The position numbers were made by a program, and so were the translations under genes. Shown piece by piece: positions 13,220 to 25,435 of a stretch of 64,000 nt of DNA (the first letter of the stretch is position 1; each line of letters begins with the position of its first letter). The DNA comes from Pseudoscleropodium purum (lineage: Eukaryota; Streptophyta; Bryopsida; Hypnales; Brachytheciaceae). Under the pieces are notes generated by a model. That model did not search any database, had not been told where the DNA came from, and saw nothing but the letters and a program-made list of their open reading frames with translations. The stretch lies in assembly GCA_963969395.1 (NCBI GenBank), contig OZ017797.1, forward strand, positions 27,590,001 through 27,654,000. The letters are read 5' to 3'.

Positions 13220-13540
13220 TTAATCCCTAAAGGACCAAACAATGTTTCTTGGCAACATAGCAATTTGGGGCACCTCACTACAAATGGAGTTTTTTAATTT
13301 TTGATTTGAAACTTTTCATATAACATGTGCCAAAGGAGTAGCTTTAAGGAACCACAGTTTTCATAACTCTTGACTATATGGTTAAAATGTTATTGCATGA
13401 TACGTGATTTTCATTGATCTTGGGGCAATCCAATTTTTTTTTTTTTAATTCCCTTTTTTAAGAAATAAAAATTTGAAATTGGTTTTCGAGATTTATATAT
13501 ACCTGAAAATCTTTCATGAATCCTTGTAAAGTACACAAAA
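13220..13540 (+). repeat. TTAA-ended AT-rich repeat, 5' fragment
   Basis: It begins TTAA-TCCCTAAAGG at 13220. It is collinear with the copy at 51867: both have 'ggcaacatagcaattt.gggg', then 'ctcactac.aatggagttttt', later 'tttatatatac' and 'aatcttt.atgaat'. Similarity fades near 13540, shortly before the long-inverted-repeat element at 13634. Only the 5' third is present. Confidence 0.65.
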
Positions 13541-13633
13541 TAGTTCAAAGTGTTGGTTATAGCTTTGGATTTAGATTTGCATATGCTGTGTGAAAAGCCC
13601 TAGCAACAAGCTCTCTAATTAACTTACAACAAA

Positions 13634-14651
13634 GCTACATAATACTTTCTTCAATGTACCAAAAATGCACATTTGAGGAGGTGGTCGCTTTTACTGACCA
13701 TTTGCATTTCAACTTCAAAAATTCATCACTAATTCCATAAAGGTCCAAAAATCATGAAACGACTTGGGTTTGATGCCAATTTCATTTCTTTTCTTCCTAC
13801 AAAAATTTCCTGAAAATTGTTTCAAGGAGTTTCAGTTAACTTCCCCGAAATGGCAATGATCCACTCTTAACTTAAATGGTCGCTTTAAGAGCAGACTCCC
13901 TTAACTTTACATTGCAGCGCTGTGAGTCCTGTCTGTCTCGTCAGCAGCGCTGCAGCAGAATGAAGTGAAGTCTGCCAGCCACTACAGCCCAAAGGAAGCC
14001 GGCCTTCTGTGCAGCAGAAAGAACTGCAACTTAGGTTACCGTGTCAAGTCAGCACCCCGAAAACAGCAGAAGAGCTTTTCGTCTGGACTCTGGAGTCAGC
14101 TCTGGGAAAGCTCATCCAACTTCACTTGGCAGCGAAATTAATGTTCGGTAGTCTGCTCTTGAAGCGACCATTTAACCCTTGAACGCTGAAGGACCCTTAA
14201 ACGCTCAAGGGGTGACTCTCGAAATCATCCTTTTCTATTACTGTGTGAATCACTAGCCTTCAAAATTGCAAAAGAAGTCATTGCAAGTCAAACTATTGTG
14301 GAAAATCTTTCATTTTCAAAACAAATTGGAAGGATGAATAGTTGCACTTCTGTCCTATATAGTTTGATCTCTTGTCATCCATCAAACTCAAAACGCCTGT
14401 CTTAGTATTCAAAGGTTAAGAGCTGATTTCCTTTTCGAGGAAGCTAACCTCCTTGAAACAATTTTCAGTGAATTTTGGTAGGGAGAAAAAAAAATGGAAT
14501 TGGCAGGTGAGTTAACCCAAGTGGTTTCAATGATTTTTTGAACCTTCATGGAATAAAATATGAATTTTCAAAGCTGAAACGCAATGGTCACTACAAGCGA
14601 CGACCTCCTCAAATGTACACCACCGATACATTGAAGAAAGCAAAATGTACC
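13634..14651. mobile_element. Element with long (~190-bp) terminal inverted repeats
   Basis: The left arm (about 13634-13860) and right arm (about 14425-14651) are inverted copies over about 190 bp. Matching blocks are CTTTCTTCAATGTA, ACATTTGAGGAGGT.GTCGC, TGACCATT, a 'gaaac.acttgggtt' block and CTGAAAATTGTTTCAAGGAG. The core (about 13860-14230) is much richer in G and C than its surroundings and includes CAGCGCTG repeats. Long inverted repeats suggest a Mutator-like or fold-back element. I found no target duplication and no transposase, so the superfamily is open. Part of the left-arm sequence recurs at 44809-44985. Confidence 0.7.
13872..14175. repeat. Nested inverted repeat inside the long-IR element
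   Basis: Bases 13872-13897 and 14150-14175 are inverted copies that match at 25 of 26 positions; the left copy starts TTAAATGGTCGCTT. This is far closer than the outer arms of the same element. It may be a younger MITE inserted into, or captured by, the larger element. The enclosed stretch is GC-rich and non-coding. Confidence 0.7.
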
Positions 14652-15489
14652 TATGTGTCATGATCGCTTTTAGAGCATGGGCACTTTCAAAGCATACTAT
14701 ATGTATTCATGTAGTTATCAATAGAAAATTGTTCATGTGTTTCAAGAAACATAAATGGTATGACCATGAGACTCTATCTACTCTAAACAAATCCTAATCA
14801 TGTTGTGTAGTGTGAATGTGGTTGTAGATAGGATTTGGAAACTTGGATTTTAAAAAAAAGAATCAATATCATAGACTCTGTCCAAAGGCTAAAGCCAATA
14901 CAATAAAATTAAGAAATAAATATCCAAAGCCTAAATTATACCAAAGTGCATAGGGCCCACAAATGCAATACTTATATCTAATTAGAGTACTCACACAAGA
15001 CACCAGATCCATCCTACAAAGGATGAAAATGCAGGATTTTTTACCCCATAAAAATGCTGAATTTTTTAAATTATTCTCAAAAATAAAATTTACAAATTTT
15101 GAATTCATATTTGCAATCACGGACCCCAACTTAGCTAGGAGGGGTCTAAAACATATTCTAGACACAACTAAAAATAGGAGACTTCTTTTTACTTTTATCC
15201 CCGATGAACCCCCAAATTACCCCGTTCAGCCCACGAATTGTGGGCTGGATTTAGTGTTCTGCATTACTCTTTGTGGGCGCCTTCATTTCATTTATGAAAA
15301 GAATCCTCAAATTCTTATCCAAACTCCGGATCCCGCCTTGAATTTGGGATACCCAACAACGCAAGTTCTGTACCGGAATTTTTGGACGGTGTGTGAGCTA
15401 TTACGGTAACTGTGTCCAATATATTCCATCTACATTCCAGGGCTCACTGCTGGGACGTACACTGGTTGGGTTTTGTGTGTCCTCTCTTT
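14652..15489. other. Intergenic DNA, no supported gene
   Basis: A 148-codon open frame (14963-15409 +) lies here. It has no recognisable domain and no start context, and its codon use is not distinct from neighbouring DNA. I do not call it a gene. Confidence 0.4.
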
Positions 15490-15735
15490 GCGTTCTTGGT
15501 ATAGTTGGAAAGCTCTCTGCGAAAAGGGATGCACGGGCTTTGTTTACTGGCATTTGGACTTATAATGTAAAAGTTATGAATTTTAGAATCAGTTTTCCAG
15601 TTTAAAAAAAAATGAAATGAAATTATTTTTTGCTTTGAAAAAATCATAACTTCCACATTGCATGTCCATATGTCACAAAAGAAAGCCCTTGCACTCCTTG
15701 CATAAAGAACACAACCTCTTACACTGCAACAAAGC
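15490..15735. repeat. Fold-back inverted repeat
   Basis: The left arm (about 15490-15595) and right arm (about 15630-15735) are inverted copies. Read in its own orientation, each arm has 'tgcacgggcttt..tt', then 'catttggact/catatggaca', then 'aatgt.aaagttatgaattt'. The loop is AT-rich. A third, single-armed relative lies at 29735-29850 and has 'cttggta.tattggaaagc.ctc' plus 'gtttggatgtac..gtgaaagttat.gaattt'. Confidence 0.6.
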
Positions 15736-16050
15736 CCTAGCATTCTTTCCGGTGTGAGTTATGAATTTTGGAATTATTTTCAATGAAAATAAATAAATAA
15801 ATCATTTTTATTTTGATTGTGGCAATGATGCATGGCACACTAATTTAGTTTGAAGTGAAGATGAATATGCTACATGAATGAAACAAGCTCTAGAAGTCTG
15901 CATTCAACCCACCTTGAACTCTCGAAGTCCTAGCAAACTACAAATTCATAAAAAAAATTCCAAGAATGAACACCTCCACTTTTGTCTCACATAATGGGAT
16001 TCTTTGTCATCCACCCAACACTTATTTGTATCCACAATGACAATATAAGA

Positions 16051-16650
16051 TTAACCCTTTAGCACTCCAATGTCCAATTTTTGAATGATAAACAAATGAA
16101 AATTCTTGTTTCTTTTTCATTATTGCTTGGATGAAAGTCATCCTAATTTGTGAAGATACTTTAACAAATTGTTGTTCTATCTAATAGTTGGATTTGGTGT
16201 TACTAGAGTACATTTATTTCTTTTATATTACAAATGTGAAAGTATGTCAAATGGTTGACCAAGTCAAAATTGTTTGACCCTAGTTCAAAACTGGATTTGC
16301 AAAAATGAGGTCATAGATTTAACCCCCAAAGTTCTATGACCCCAATAAAAACATCTCAAAAAATCACCATATCAAGAGAACCTTGTTTCAAATCCATTCA
16401 AACAAAATTTATTCAAAAAATGATAATATTTTGCTTGGAATCAAATTTAAAAGGAATTTAAAAAAAAATTCAAAATGAAGAAAGTATTGGTGATAGCATT
16501 GGTGACTGTAACCATATGGATAGAATTTGAAACTCAAAATCTTTAACCTTTTTTTGTATATCAATTCAAAAATATTCTTTAAATAGTTTTTTATGATGAT
16601 TTTTTTCAAATCATCAATTTTAAAGAACTCTTTATACCTTTAGGGGTTAA
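16051..16650. repeat. TTAA-ended element, 600 bp
   Basis: It starts TTAA-CCCTTTAG at 16051 and ends CTTTAGGGG-TTAA at 16647-16650. The ends fit the family at 51867. I could not align the interior to the longer copies with confidence, so it may be a separate subfamily. Confidence 0.45.
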
Positions 16651-16666
16651 TGGTCAAAGTTCATTT

Positions 16667-17548
16667 TTAACATCTAAAGTCCCAAGGCCTTTTCTCATTG
16701 AAAACCGCTCCAAATTGCCATTATTACTACAAAGTTTAAAAAACATTATGAATAGCTTCATTGCATAGTTAAACATAAGATCTTGCACAAGACTAGTATA
16801 AAAAGGTATGGAAGAAATTTCAAAAACTTTCACCAAATAGATTGCAAGATAATTGCACTTATAGTGAAGAAAATGGATATTTTACTACATTCTATGTCTA
16901 TATTATTTGACTTTGAATCTTCATAACTTAAAATTTTTGAACTAAATATTTTGATTAAATTTTTTTCTATTGAAGATTTGAGTTTAGGAAAAAGTCTAGG
17001 TAAAAATTCAAAAAATACTTGATTTTCATTTTTTTGAAATTGTTAAAGAGAAATTAGAACAAATTAAAGAAATAGAAAAATTGTCAATAGTTCTAAGATG
17101 GAATTTGAAACACACTAATCCTAACGGTAAGATTGTTGTAGCAAGAATATTTTACCTTGTAATTTTTTTTAATTGTTAAAATTGAGTTAAAAATGAATCC
17201 AATATGTTATTTTCTAATGAAGTTTATATGATTGCTTGCAAAATAGGAAGTCCAATAACTTTCACATCACCAATCCAAATGGACAAAAATATTATCTACA
17301 AGAATTTTTTTTAATTAATTTCAATTTTTTGTATTTTTTTCCTACCCACCCAAACTTCTTTGGGAGCTTACAATGGCATAATTTTTGCTCTTGATCATTG
17401 ATTGAAATAAAATAAAATTCCAATAAAGTTAATGTGTTTTTCTATCTTCAATAAGAGTTTCAAAAAATCATGTCAAAAACTAAGGTCACAAGAGTTTGCC
17501 CCAAATTCTAAGAGTACCTTGAGGGAACTTTGGGACTTTAGGGGTTAA
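16667..17548 (-). repeat. TTAA-ended AT-rich repeat, inverted full-length copy
   Basis: The 882-bp copy starts TTAA-CATCTAAAG and ends CTTTAGGGG-TTAA at 17545-17548. Reverse-complemented, its left end (AAAGTCCCAAGGCC, then a Phe/Leu-poor A-rich stretch) matches the right end of the copy at 18248-19188, including GGCCTTGGGACTTTAGGGG. Its interior also matches that copy around the 'ccaatctat.ttg' and 'acaag..aagtacaa' blocks. Confidence 0.65.
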
Positions 17549-18247
17549 AATAAAAACAACAAACTATAAATAATTCAAAATCTAAGAGAAATTGGAAGTG
17601 AGCAAGGAAATATAGGTCACTAATATTTTTGATAGAAAATGAATTGGAGTACTTTGATTTAGAAAATACAATTGCACAACAACAATTATGTGCATTTATA
17701 CATTGATATGCTTGTCAATTTTTGTATAATACATGGAAATACGTGGAAAGAATTACAAAAGATGTGTCTTTTTGCATCTTGAACAACATTGATAGTGTTT
17801 TTTTTTGGAGGAGGGAGTAAACACAAAGATGGCACAAGTGGATAGGTATTTTATAGAATTGTGTTTACCACTATTAAAGAATGATTTTATGAAATGATCT
17901 CAAGTGTTGATTAGCCCCAAACAGGTGTTTGAATCCCTATATGCGTCAGCATTTTGAACAAAATTTAGCAATTATATACGAATTTGATGATTATTCCCAC
18001 TTGAGATGTAAAGAATTATTGATAAATTTTTGAAGCTTAAGATTGAAAGAAATTTTGAAACAAATCATGCAATTATTTTTTTCCAAATTTGACTACAAGG
18101 ATAATTTCCAGTCTTAATGCTTAAAATCTTCTTTCATTGCAAACTTCCAAAAAATTATCAAATTTACATTTTTTTTTTCATTTGTATTTTTCCAAGCACG
18201 TGCAAGGATCTTGGTAGGAAATTCCATTCCACTCTTTTTTTTGTTCA

Positions 18248-19188
18248 TTAACCCCTAAATTCCCATTGTCCCCTCGAGGGACAAATCAGATTTTGGGTAG
18301 GTTTATGTGACCTTAATTTTTGATGAATTGTCTTAAAACTTTCCCGTAAGATAGAAAAATTGATTATCTACGTGGGAATATAATTTTTATTTCAATTGGT
18401 GCTTGGGAGCAAAAGTTATACCACAAAAAGCTTGAAATTGAACTTGGCGGGCAACACAAAAAGAATCACAAAAAATCAAAATAAATTTTAATTTTTTTTC
18501 CCCTGAAATTTTTTATTTTTGTTTATATATGAGGCTTTGATTCGTTCTATTTGAACTAATAATGAGAAAGTTAAAGACAATTTTGTTTTGCGGGTAATTT
18601 CAACATTTTTTTGAAAAAATAACTTGTAAAATTCATTTCTAAATGCAATTTTCACAATTTTCTACAATTTTTTTGAGAATTTTGTGTTTGCTTGCTAAAA
18701 TGATCTCACCATTGGGATTATTGTCTTTCAAATCCATCTTGGAGTTATTAATGATTTAGTTTTTTTCCAATCTTGGACCTACTTTTACTTAGTATTCTTT
18801 TAAAGAATGAAAATCAAGTTTTTAATTTTAATTTTAATTTTAAAAAATTTTAAATTTTAGACTTTCAACTCAATTCTTCAACATAAGAATTTTTGAATTC
18901 AAAGTTTGTAGTGCAAAAAAATTTCACAATTGGCGGTCAAAGTCATCTAAAATTGTAGGCTAATTTTCAATAAAACTTTCTTTTTCAACTTTGAATATTA
19001 ATATCTTCCAATCTATATTGTCAAAATTCATGAAATTTTTACCACATGAGCTAAGACAAGTGAAGTACAATATCCTATGGTTATATTCTAAAAAACTGAT
19101 TTTTTTTGTTTTCTTGGGTGAATGCAGCAAAAATGGTAGTTTTGAGTGTTTTTTGATAGAAAAATGGCCTTGGGACTTTAGGGGTTGA
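18248..19188 (+). repeat. TTAA-ended AT-rich repeat, full length
   Basis: The 941-bp copy starts TTAA-CCCCTAAAT at 18248 and ends GGGACTTTAGGGG-TTGA at 19185-19188, the last being a one-base change from TTAA. Family blocks are present in order: 'gggaatataatttttatttcaattggtgc', 'gttataccac', 'tatatgaggctttgattcgttc' and 'aatatcttccaatctat'. There is no coding capacity. Confidence 0.7.
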
Positions 19189-20066
19189 AAACAACTAGGA
19201 ATAGATTCATAACAATCTTTATTATAATATAAAGTCTTTTTTGTTGAATAATTGATATTTTGGCAACTATGGATGAGTATTGTCTACTTTCAAATTTTTG
19301 ACTCATAGAAATGGAATGATTTATTAGCTAGGCAAAATAAGCACTTCTATTTTGTATGTGTTAATCCCTAAAAGATAGAGGGTGTTTAAATTATTACAAA
19401 TTGCCAAGCTTTTGGTGCATGGACCAAAACTCAAAATTAAGTCAATTTAAAAAAATAAATTCTTACTTGTATAGAAATGTATTAGAACATAATCGCAATG
19501 TTTGGGAAACATTTTAGTTCATTTGACAAGTGAATTGCAAGATTATAAAATTTGAAGTTTGAAAAAAGTTTATCTAGATCCTACTAGATAGAGACAAATA
19601 GACTTTTAACCTTCTTGGCTTAAAACATTTTTTCTACACAAAAATGAGGACTTACACCTTTCATTAGTCTATCTTATTAGATACATTCATGAAAAGTCTC
19701 AAAAGCAAATGAGTTGTATTCCTTATTCTAAATCACCCTATATTATAAGAGCATCAAGTAATCAAGCAATTTCCAATGTCATTTTTTGATGATTTTTTGT
19801 GCATTGGAAAACTTTATTTGGGGAATTCAATCAGTGAAAACATAAATCCAAAGCTTTAGAATGTGAATAGAGAAATTCAAAATCTTTGATGACATAATAT
19901 GTAATAGAATTTGAAGTTGGAAGATTTTTTTTTCCAAAATTGCTCAACATAGTTAATAAAGTTTGACTCCTCTTGGACTATAATCTTTGAAATCAAAATA
20001 GTTTTTCTTACAATTGCAAATTATATTATATTATTAACAAATGTACAAAATTTCAAAAGTAGATGT
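19189..20066. other. AT-rich intergenic DNA
   Basis: No gene or clear repeat boundary is visible. Confidence 0.4.
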
Positions 20067-20067
20067 A

Positions 20068-20097
20068 GGGTGGGGTGGGGTGGGGTGGGGGTAGGGG
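20068..20097 (+). repeat. G-rich pentamer microsatellite, possible G-quadruplex
   Basis: GGGTG is repeated, with six consecutive runs of three to five G separated by one or two bases, in otherwise AT-rich DNA. The + strand meets the usual pattern for an intramolecular G-quadruplex. Confidence 0.8.
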
Positions 20098-21373
20098 TAG
20101 CACTAGATTCTAGAACTACCAAAACTACCAAAACGTTTTTAGGCAGTATAAGTTTTATCCCAAGCATCCAATTGTATTTTTTTTCTTCTTCTTGCAAAGG
20201 TGGCTAGTGTACACATCTTATGTCCATGTTTTAGAAGTACTTATTCAAAATTGACTTTATAGAAGCCTATTTGGACATCAATTGTCATTTAGAATTGTTT
20301 TGTATCTAAACCTCTTTCTTACTATCTAGTGCTTCAATATTTTACAAGAAAATCATACTTTGTCCAAAAAAGATGACTTCAATTGCAATCATATTTTTAA
20401 CACTTTTCTATATGTATTATATAATAAGTATTTCTCTCATAAAATACTTCAATTGCAATCATCCCATGGAAGAAGGCATTCTTTTGCTTGTAATGGAGTC
20501 AACTAACATAGGCAAATCTAAATCACCTAGCCCAATGGTGACCACTAGTTCACAACTCAATGTGGCCATTGTACATCTTAGTGTAGTAAAAATAGTAGAA
20601 GGATTTACATTTATGACAACTCAATGTGGAATTGGGATTCAAAAGATTGGAATTGTGTTGAAAAGTTAGAATTTGATGATTTCAACCATGCATCTTCTAC
20701 AAATGACGACAAATTCATTCATTGCCTACAGGCTTGAGGGATGCTTTTGGATTATTATGAAATTGTATAGGGAATAAGGTAGGCTACATTGGCATCCAAA
20801 TGGACCAAATAGTCCCCCTAGGAACAACAATGGAAAGCTATATATTTTTACTTTGGCCACCTATGACATCTCTTCTTTTTTGTAGACATCAATTGAACTA
20901 AATATAGGTGATTTTTTTTATTCATACTTTTGTTGCAATTTTTTTATAAATATGATAACTCCAAATAAATATGTGCAATGACCAAAGGGACCTTTTAAAT
21001 GTTGCCTTACCTTATTCAACATTAAGAAGAGTTGGGTCCATTCTTTTGCAATGAAAGTGTTCCTTTGTCTATATTAATAAATGCCACAGCTAGTCCCTTG
21101 GGTTGGTTTTTTAGTATATTTTCAAAATCTATGCTATTTAAGGACTGTGAAATGGTCATAAAAAATAATAAAAATGTCCACAAATGCTCAAGTTTCTGTA
21201 AACCATTGTCAAATGTCCATGGTAGCTCTTACTAGGACTCTTGCACAATTATCCCCCAAAAAATTGAATGAGTATTGAACGTACATGGGTGATCTTGGGT
21301 AGGTGTGTTTGAAGTCATTTTATTAATAATTTCTTATTAGGGATTTAGATTAAAACATTGTTGTTTTAGTCCT
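20098..21373. other. AT-rich intergenic DNA
   Basis: No supported gene. Two phrases recur: 'cttcaattgcaatcat' (near 20370 and 20445), and 'gattgaatgactattgaatgtacatagg.gatctt' (21262-21300 and 21384-21420). Confidence 0.4.
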
Positions 21374-21955
21374 TTAACATCTAGAGGATTGAATGACTAT
21401 TGAATGTACATAGGTGATCTTAGGTAGGTGCATACGAAGTCGTCTTTTAACATATGTTCTTCAAATTTTGATACAAGGTGTAAATATATAACTTCTTTGT
21501 ATGAATTGTAATTTTTTTTTTCTAATTAGGTGCCCAAATATAAAGTTGTGTTGCCTTGCACTTTTGGGGCACCCTAGACAACTTTGAGCACTATGTGAAA
21601 AACTCCTATTATAATTTTGAAATTTAGTAGGTATGTAACTTATATGATACAAGATGCAAATGTCAAAAAATATTGATGTATAGTGTAAAAATCTCACTTT
21701 AGGAGGAGTTAAAGTTTGTTGGCCCATTAGGCAAGGTAATAAATTTTTTTTTTCTAACCTCAAACGTTATCATCTTTCCATTTGTGCAATCAAAGTTTTT
21801 GAAATTTTCCCAAACATCTCTATAGTAATCTAGTACAAATTTGTATGGTTGAATTTTGAAACTATTTTTTTTCCCCCTTTTTTCTCTCATTGCCCCCCAA
21901 AGTGGAAGGTTTTCACAATTTGTCCTCTATGTGTGCCTATTCCTCTAGGAATTAA
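21374..21955 (+). repeat. TTAA-ended AT-rich repeat
   Basis: It runs from TTAA-CATCTAGAGG at 21374 to CCTCTAGGAA-TTAA at 21952-21955. The 3' two thirds (from about 21470) align with bases 1-442, including 'ctaattaggtgcc', 'aggtatgtaactta', 'gatgcaaatgt' and 'tctagtacaaatttgta'. The 5' boundary is less sure. Confidence 0.55.
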
Positions 21956-22596
21956 CTCACTGTAGGAATCATCGTTTTTGGTACCATACAAATCATTTGT
22001 TTAAAAAAATCCAAGAGTGCTCATTAAAAGCCAAACTACTGTACAAGACCTAGCTCCCTACTTTTCATCCCAAATTCCAAGGATGAACATCTACACTTCT
22101 ATCTTTACGTAGAAGGATTCTTTATCATCCATTGGACTCATGTCCATGATGTCATTCCAAGGTTAAAAGAAATATAAAATTTTGGCTTGATGATAAAGAA
22201 GGAGTTTGTTAGAATCTTGAAGTGAGGCAGATAAGTTAAGTTGCAGAATTTTCCCCTTATGCCAAGTGTGCTGAGGATAAGCACAAGAAGGTTTACCTTG
22301 AGTTTTGAAAAAAGGATAAGCTAGTCTAGTCTATCTGAATAAAATTAACTGAAGCCCCTGCAAAGTGAGTCAGATTTTTCCACCTGAACAGAATAGGGTC
22401 AAAAAGAAGAGGTGGAATTATTGCACAAGGCGTGTTTGGGACAACAACAACAATTCCGAAGGGAACAAATCTGGTACTGGTTTGCAAGATTTCAGATTCC
22501 GATGTTGGTGCTCCCCATGCTGGGAAGTCCATCACTTGTTGGGAAAAAAAAGAAAAAAGAAGTTCGCTCACGGTGCCACTTTAGGGTTCCGAGGGT
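21956..22596. other. Intergenic DNA
   Basis: The GC content rises from about 22340. Overlapping short open frames on both strands have no recognisable domain. I see no gene. Confidence 0.4.
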
Positions 22597-22598
22597 GA

Positions 22599-22912
22599 GG
22601 AGGCTTTGCATTGACAAAAAGCTACATACATGAGAAGAAGAAGAAGAAGAAGGAGTTGAGTTTGAGTAGGACCTTACTTGGAAATTGAGCCACTGCTACC
22701 AAAGGTTAGGAGGCTTTGCATTGACAAAGTGTTGCGTACATGAAAAGAAGAATTTGGAGTTGAGTTGGAGTAGGACCTTGACTTGGAAATGGAGCCACTT
22801 CTACCAAAGATTTGGAGGCTTTGCATTGATAAAGAGCTACGTTCATGATCTAAGAAGAAGTTGAGTTGAGTTTGAGTAGGACCTTACTTGGAAATGGAGC
22901 CATTGCTATAAG
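22599..22912. repeat. Three-copy tandem repeat, unit about 105-110 bp
   Basis: Units start at 22599, 22709 and 22814. Each contains GGAGGCTTTGCATTGA, then 'aaag..acgt.catga', a GAAGAAG run, 'gttgagttt/ggagtaggacctt', 'acttggaaat' and 'gagccact/attgct'. The first unit has an expanded GAA microsatellite (22634-22653). Similarity between units is high. Confidence 0.85.
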
Positions 22913-24279
22913 GACAAACGAAGCCTTTCATTATGCAGTTGCTTGTTTTCTATTGCATTGTAAAATAAAAAATTTAGCAATTGTGTAAATGGTCCATAAT
23001 AGTACAACCAAACACAATTGGTAGATGTTTGGAAATTAGTATTTTATTTTATTCTTTTTTAAGAATAAGGAAAGAGAAAATATCTTTTTGCAGAAAGTAG
23101 TACAAGATGTTTGCATGCTAATGTATATAAGATTTTTTTTTTATCATGGTGCACTAAAATGCATTGTTCTGATAAACTTGAAAAATGTTTACATTAAATA
23201 TACATTGAAACTTGATATGGAGGAAAATTTTGGGAGGAGAAAGGCTACATAGGCTATTTTGTCCCTTCCCCTCCAATTAAAAAAAATCTTCAATGGATAA
23301 AAATTTGGAATATAGGTTTTTACAATTGAAGTAATTGTATTTTTTAAATTCATACTATTTAAGGATTGTTTTGAATTTTTATATTCAAATTTGAAGCTCC
23401 AAATCTTAAATTAGATTTTAAGGGTTAAATTTTTTTTAAACATATTGTCATGGTTGATTTGTCTTGAATTTTTTGATTGAAGGTTATAAATTATTTATGG
23501 ATAAAGGGCTAAATATACTAATACACTTTTTAGTGCAAATAACGCAATTTTGATGCAAAGCTAGTGCGAATCAAGCATTCTATGCATCTTGAGCCTATCA
23601 TGCACATTGATAGGTCTTTGTGTACTACAATGTGCAATTATCTTACAAATAACTAACCACTTCCTTGTTTTTTCCCATATGGCAAGCAAGTGAGAATATT
23701 AGAACATTTTTTCAAAATGTTTAAACCAATGTTGTATGGATATGAAATATTCCTATAAAGGTATATCATATAGTAGTTAATTCGAAATATCCAATTGATC
23801 CATCTCTAATTATGTAGACCTAGCTAATTTAGAAATGTAATAAGATCTTGGACATATTAGTAGAATAATGATTTAGACAAGACCACAAGTCATTGAACTA
23901 AGAACATAATCAATGGTCCAATATAATTGCCCCTCTAAATATAGCTTTACCTTTTCACTTCTATGAAATTAGAACTTGAAAATTCTATCATTGGAAGCAC
24001 ATTCAAAAGTAATTTGAATATGTATTAAAAAAAGATAATTAAAAAAAAATCACTTCAAAAGCTAGCTAAAAGACAAAAATTATTGTGGTCTTGACAAATC
24101 ATGGTAATCAATGCACATTGCACTTCAATCTGGGTGCAAAACTGAAAAATATTTCAAGAAGTTTAACCTGCGCCCGAAATTAATTTTCGGCTCCCCAACT
24201 GAAGACAACTCTGCATAATTTTACAAACATAAACAATGACGGCAAACCCAATGATAAATAATAAATTAAAAAAGCCTAC
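22913..24279. other. AT-rich intergenic DNA upstream of the PAS gene
   Basis: No gene is supported. Base composition changes sharply at about 24280 to the GC-rich island. Confidence 0.4.
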
Positions 24280-25435
24280 TATTTCTCCCCCGGGAGCAGG
24301 CTGAACCCCCAATACGCCAAGGCGCTTGTCGCGAGGCGCCTCGGCCACACGCCCGGGCAGCGGGCAGCACCCAAATCTTTCCCCGCGCCCGCGGCGACAC
24401 TTGTGCTGCGCGAGGCGACGCGAGCGGCGTGTAACGAAGCCCAAGCGCGACCAGCGCGACGAACTCTTGCTGCCTATAACAACCAGCTCCCAACCATCAA
24501 TCTGTCCACTTGCCAATTTCCTCCAATCTCTCTCTCTCTCTCGCAATTTCTCGCGATTTCACTCGCAACAGAACAATCTCGCGAGCAGTATTCCAGGCCA
24601 GTAGCAATTTCAGGCACAAGAAGCTCTGCACTGTAGTCTCCGGCTTCCACGGCGATCTCGCCGTTGTCCCATCACGCCTCGCTTTCGGTTGGCTTCATCA
24701 AAACGTCCGCCCGCCCGCCCGCCCGGAAACGTCCGCTCTCATCAGTCGTTTGGCGCTCTCGCGGGCGTAGATCTCGCGATTGGGGAGGCGCGACAAGCGT
24801 CGAGACTTGAGTTGCTGGGATCGCTCCGTCGCGGGCTGACAAAGTCTAGAGGAGCTTTTAAACTTGCATGAGGAGAAGGGATATTTGTTTCCACTGTTGG
24901 GTTGGTGTGGGATTTTGCTCCAAGGCAAGGGTGCGCGTGTTTGATGCAACAGCGGTTGCTCGCTTCTTCCCTCATCACTTGGTTGAGGTTTTCGGTATTG
25001 GAAGCGTGAAATCGAAACACCCTGGTCGTGTTTCGTGGGGGTTTGGTTTGGTGGAGTGTGCGGCGCGAGTGCTGGAAGTGTGGCGTTCTTTTGGGTGGTG
25101 GGTTTTGTTTGCGTGATTGTTGTGTCGTACATTTGGGAAGCCATTTGGAGAGGCATTTGGGGGGATTTGGTTGTAGCTGGTGCTGAGTGTATGGTGTGTG
25201 GCGGAGGCGTGGGCTTGCTTGGGAATTGCGTCTCGATTCGGAGGGGTGTGGAAATGCCGTTTCAATCACCGAGCCGTTAAAGAGTTGTTTGTGTGTTGGA
25301 CACGTTAAGTTGAGGAAAACATCAAGGCATTTGTGCTTTTCTAATGCCTTGAGAGGCTGCATGCGAAACTAGCGAGGTTTGGAGGCGTTTTGTGGTGTGA
25401 AGGAGAGCGTTGAGAGAGTAGTAGTAGTGAGCGAG
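24280..25435 (+). promoter_or_regulatory. GC-rich promoter / 5' UTR island of the PAS gene
   Basis: From about 24280 the DNA becomes strongly GC- and CpG-rich, then grades into moderately GC-rich sequence up to the start codon at 25436. It holds a CT dinucleotide tract at 24525-24541 and a CCCG repeat at about 24709-24724. Pyrimidine tracts of this kind are common near plant transcription starts. Several short + strand frames with ATGs (for example 24868-25116) would be upstream ORFs if the transcript starts at the CT tract. No clear TATA box can be assigned. The exact transcription start, and any 5' UTR intron, are not determinable here. Confidence 0.55.

Noticed and set aside
14963..15409. 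A 148-codon + strand open frame
   Set aside because: No domain, no compositional shift and no homologous second copy. It is likely chance or old repeat DNA.
24163..24546. A 127-codon minus strand open frame in the GC island
   Set aside because: It lies in the GC-rich promoter region, has low complexity, and overlaps frames on the other strand; no domain is seen.
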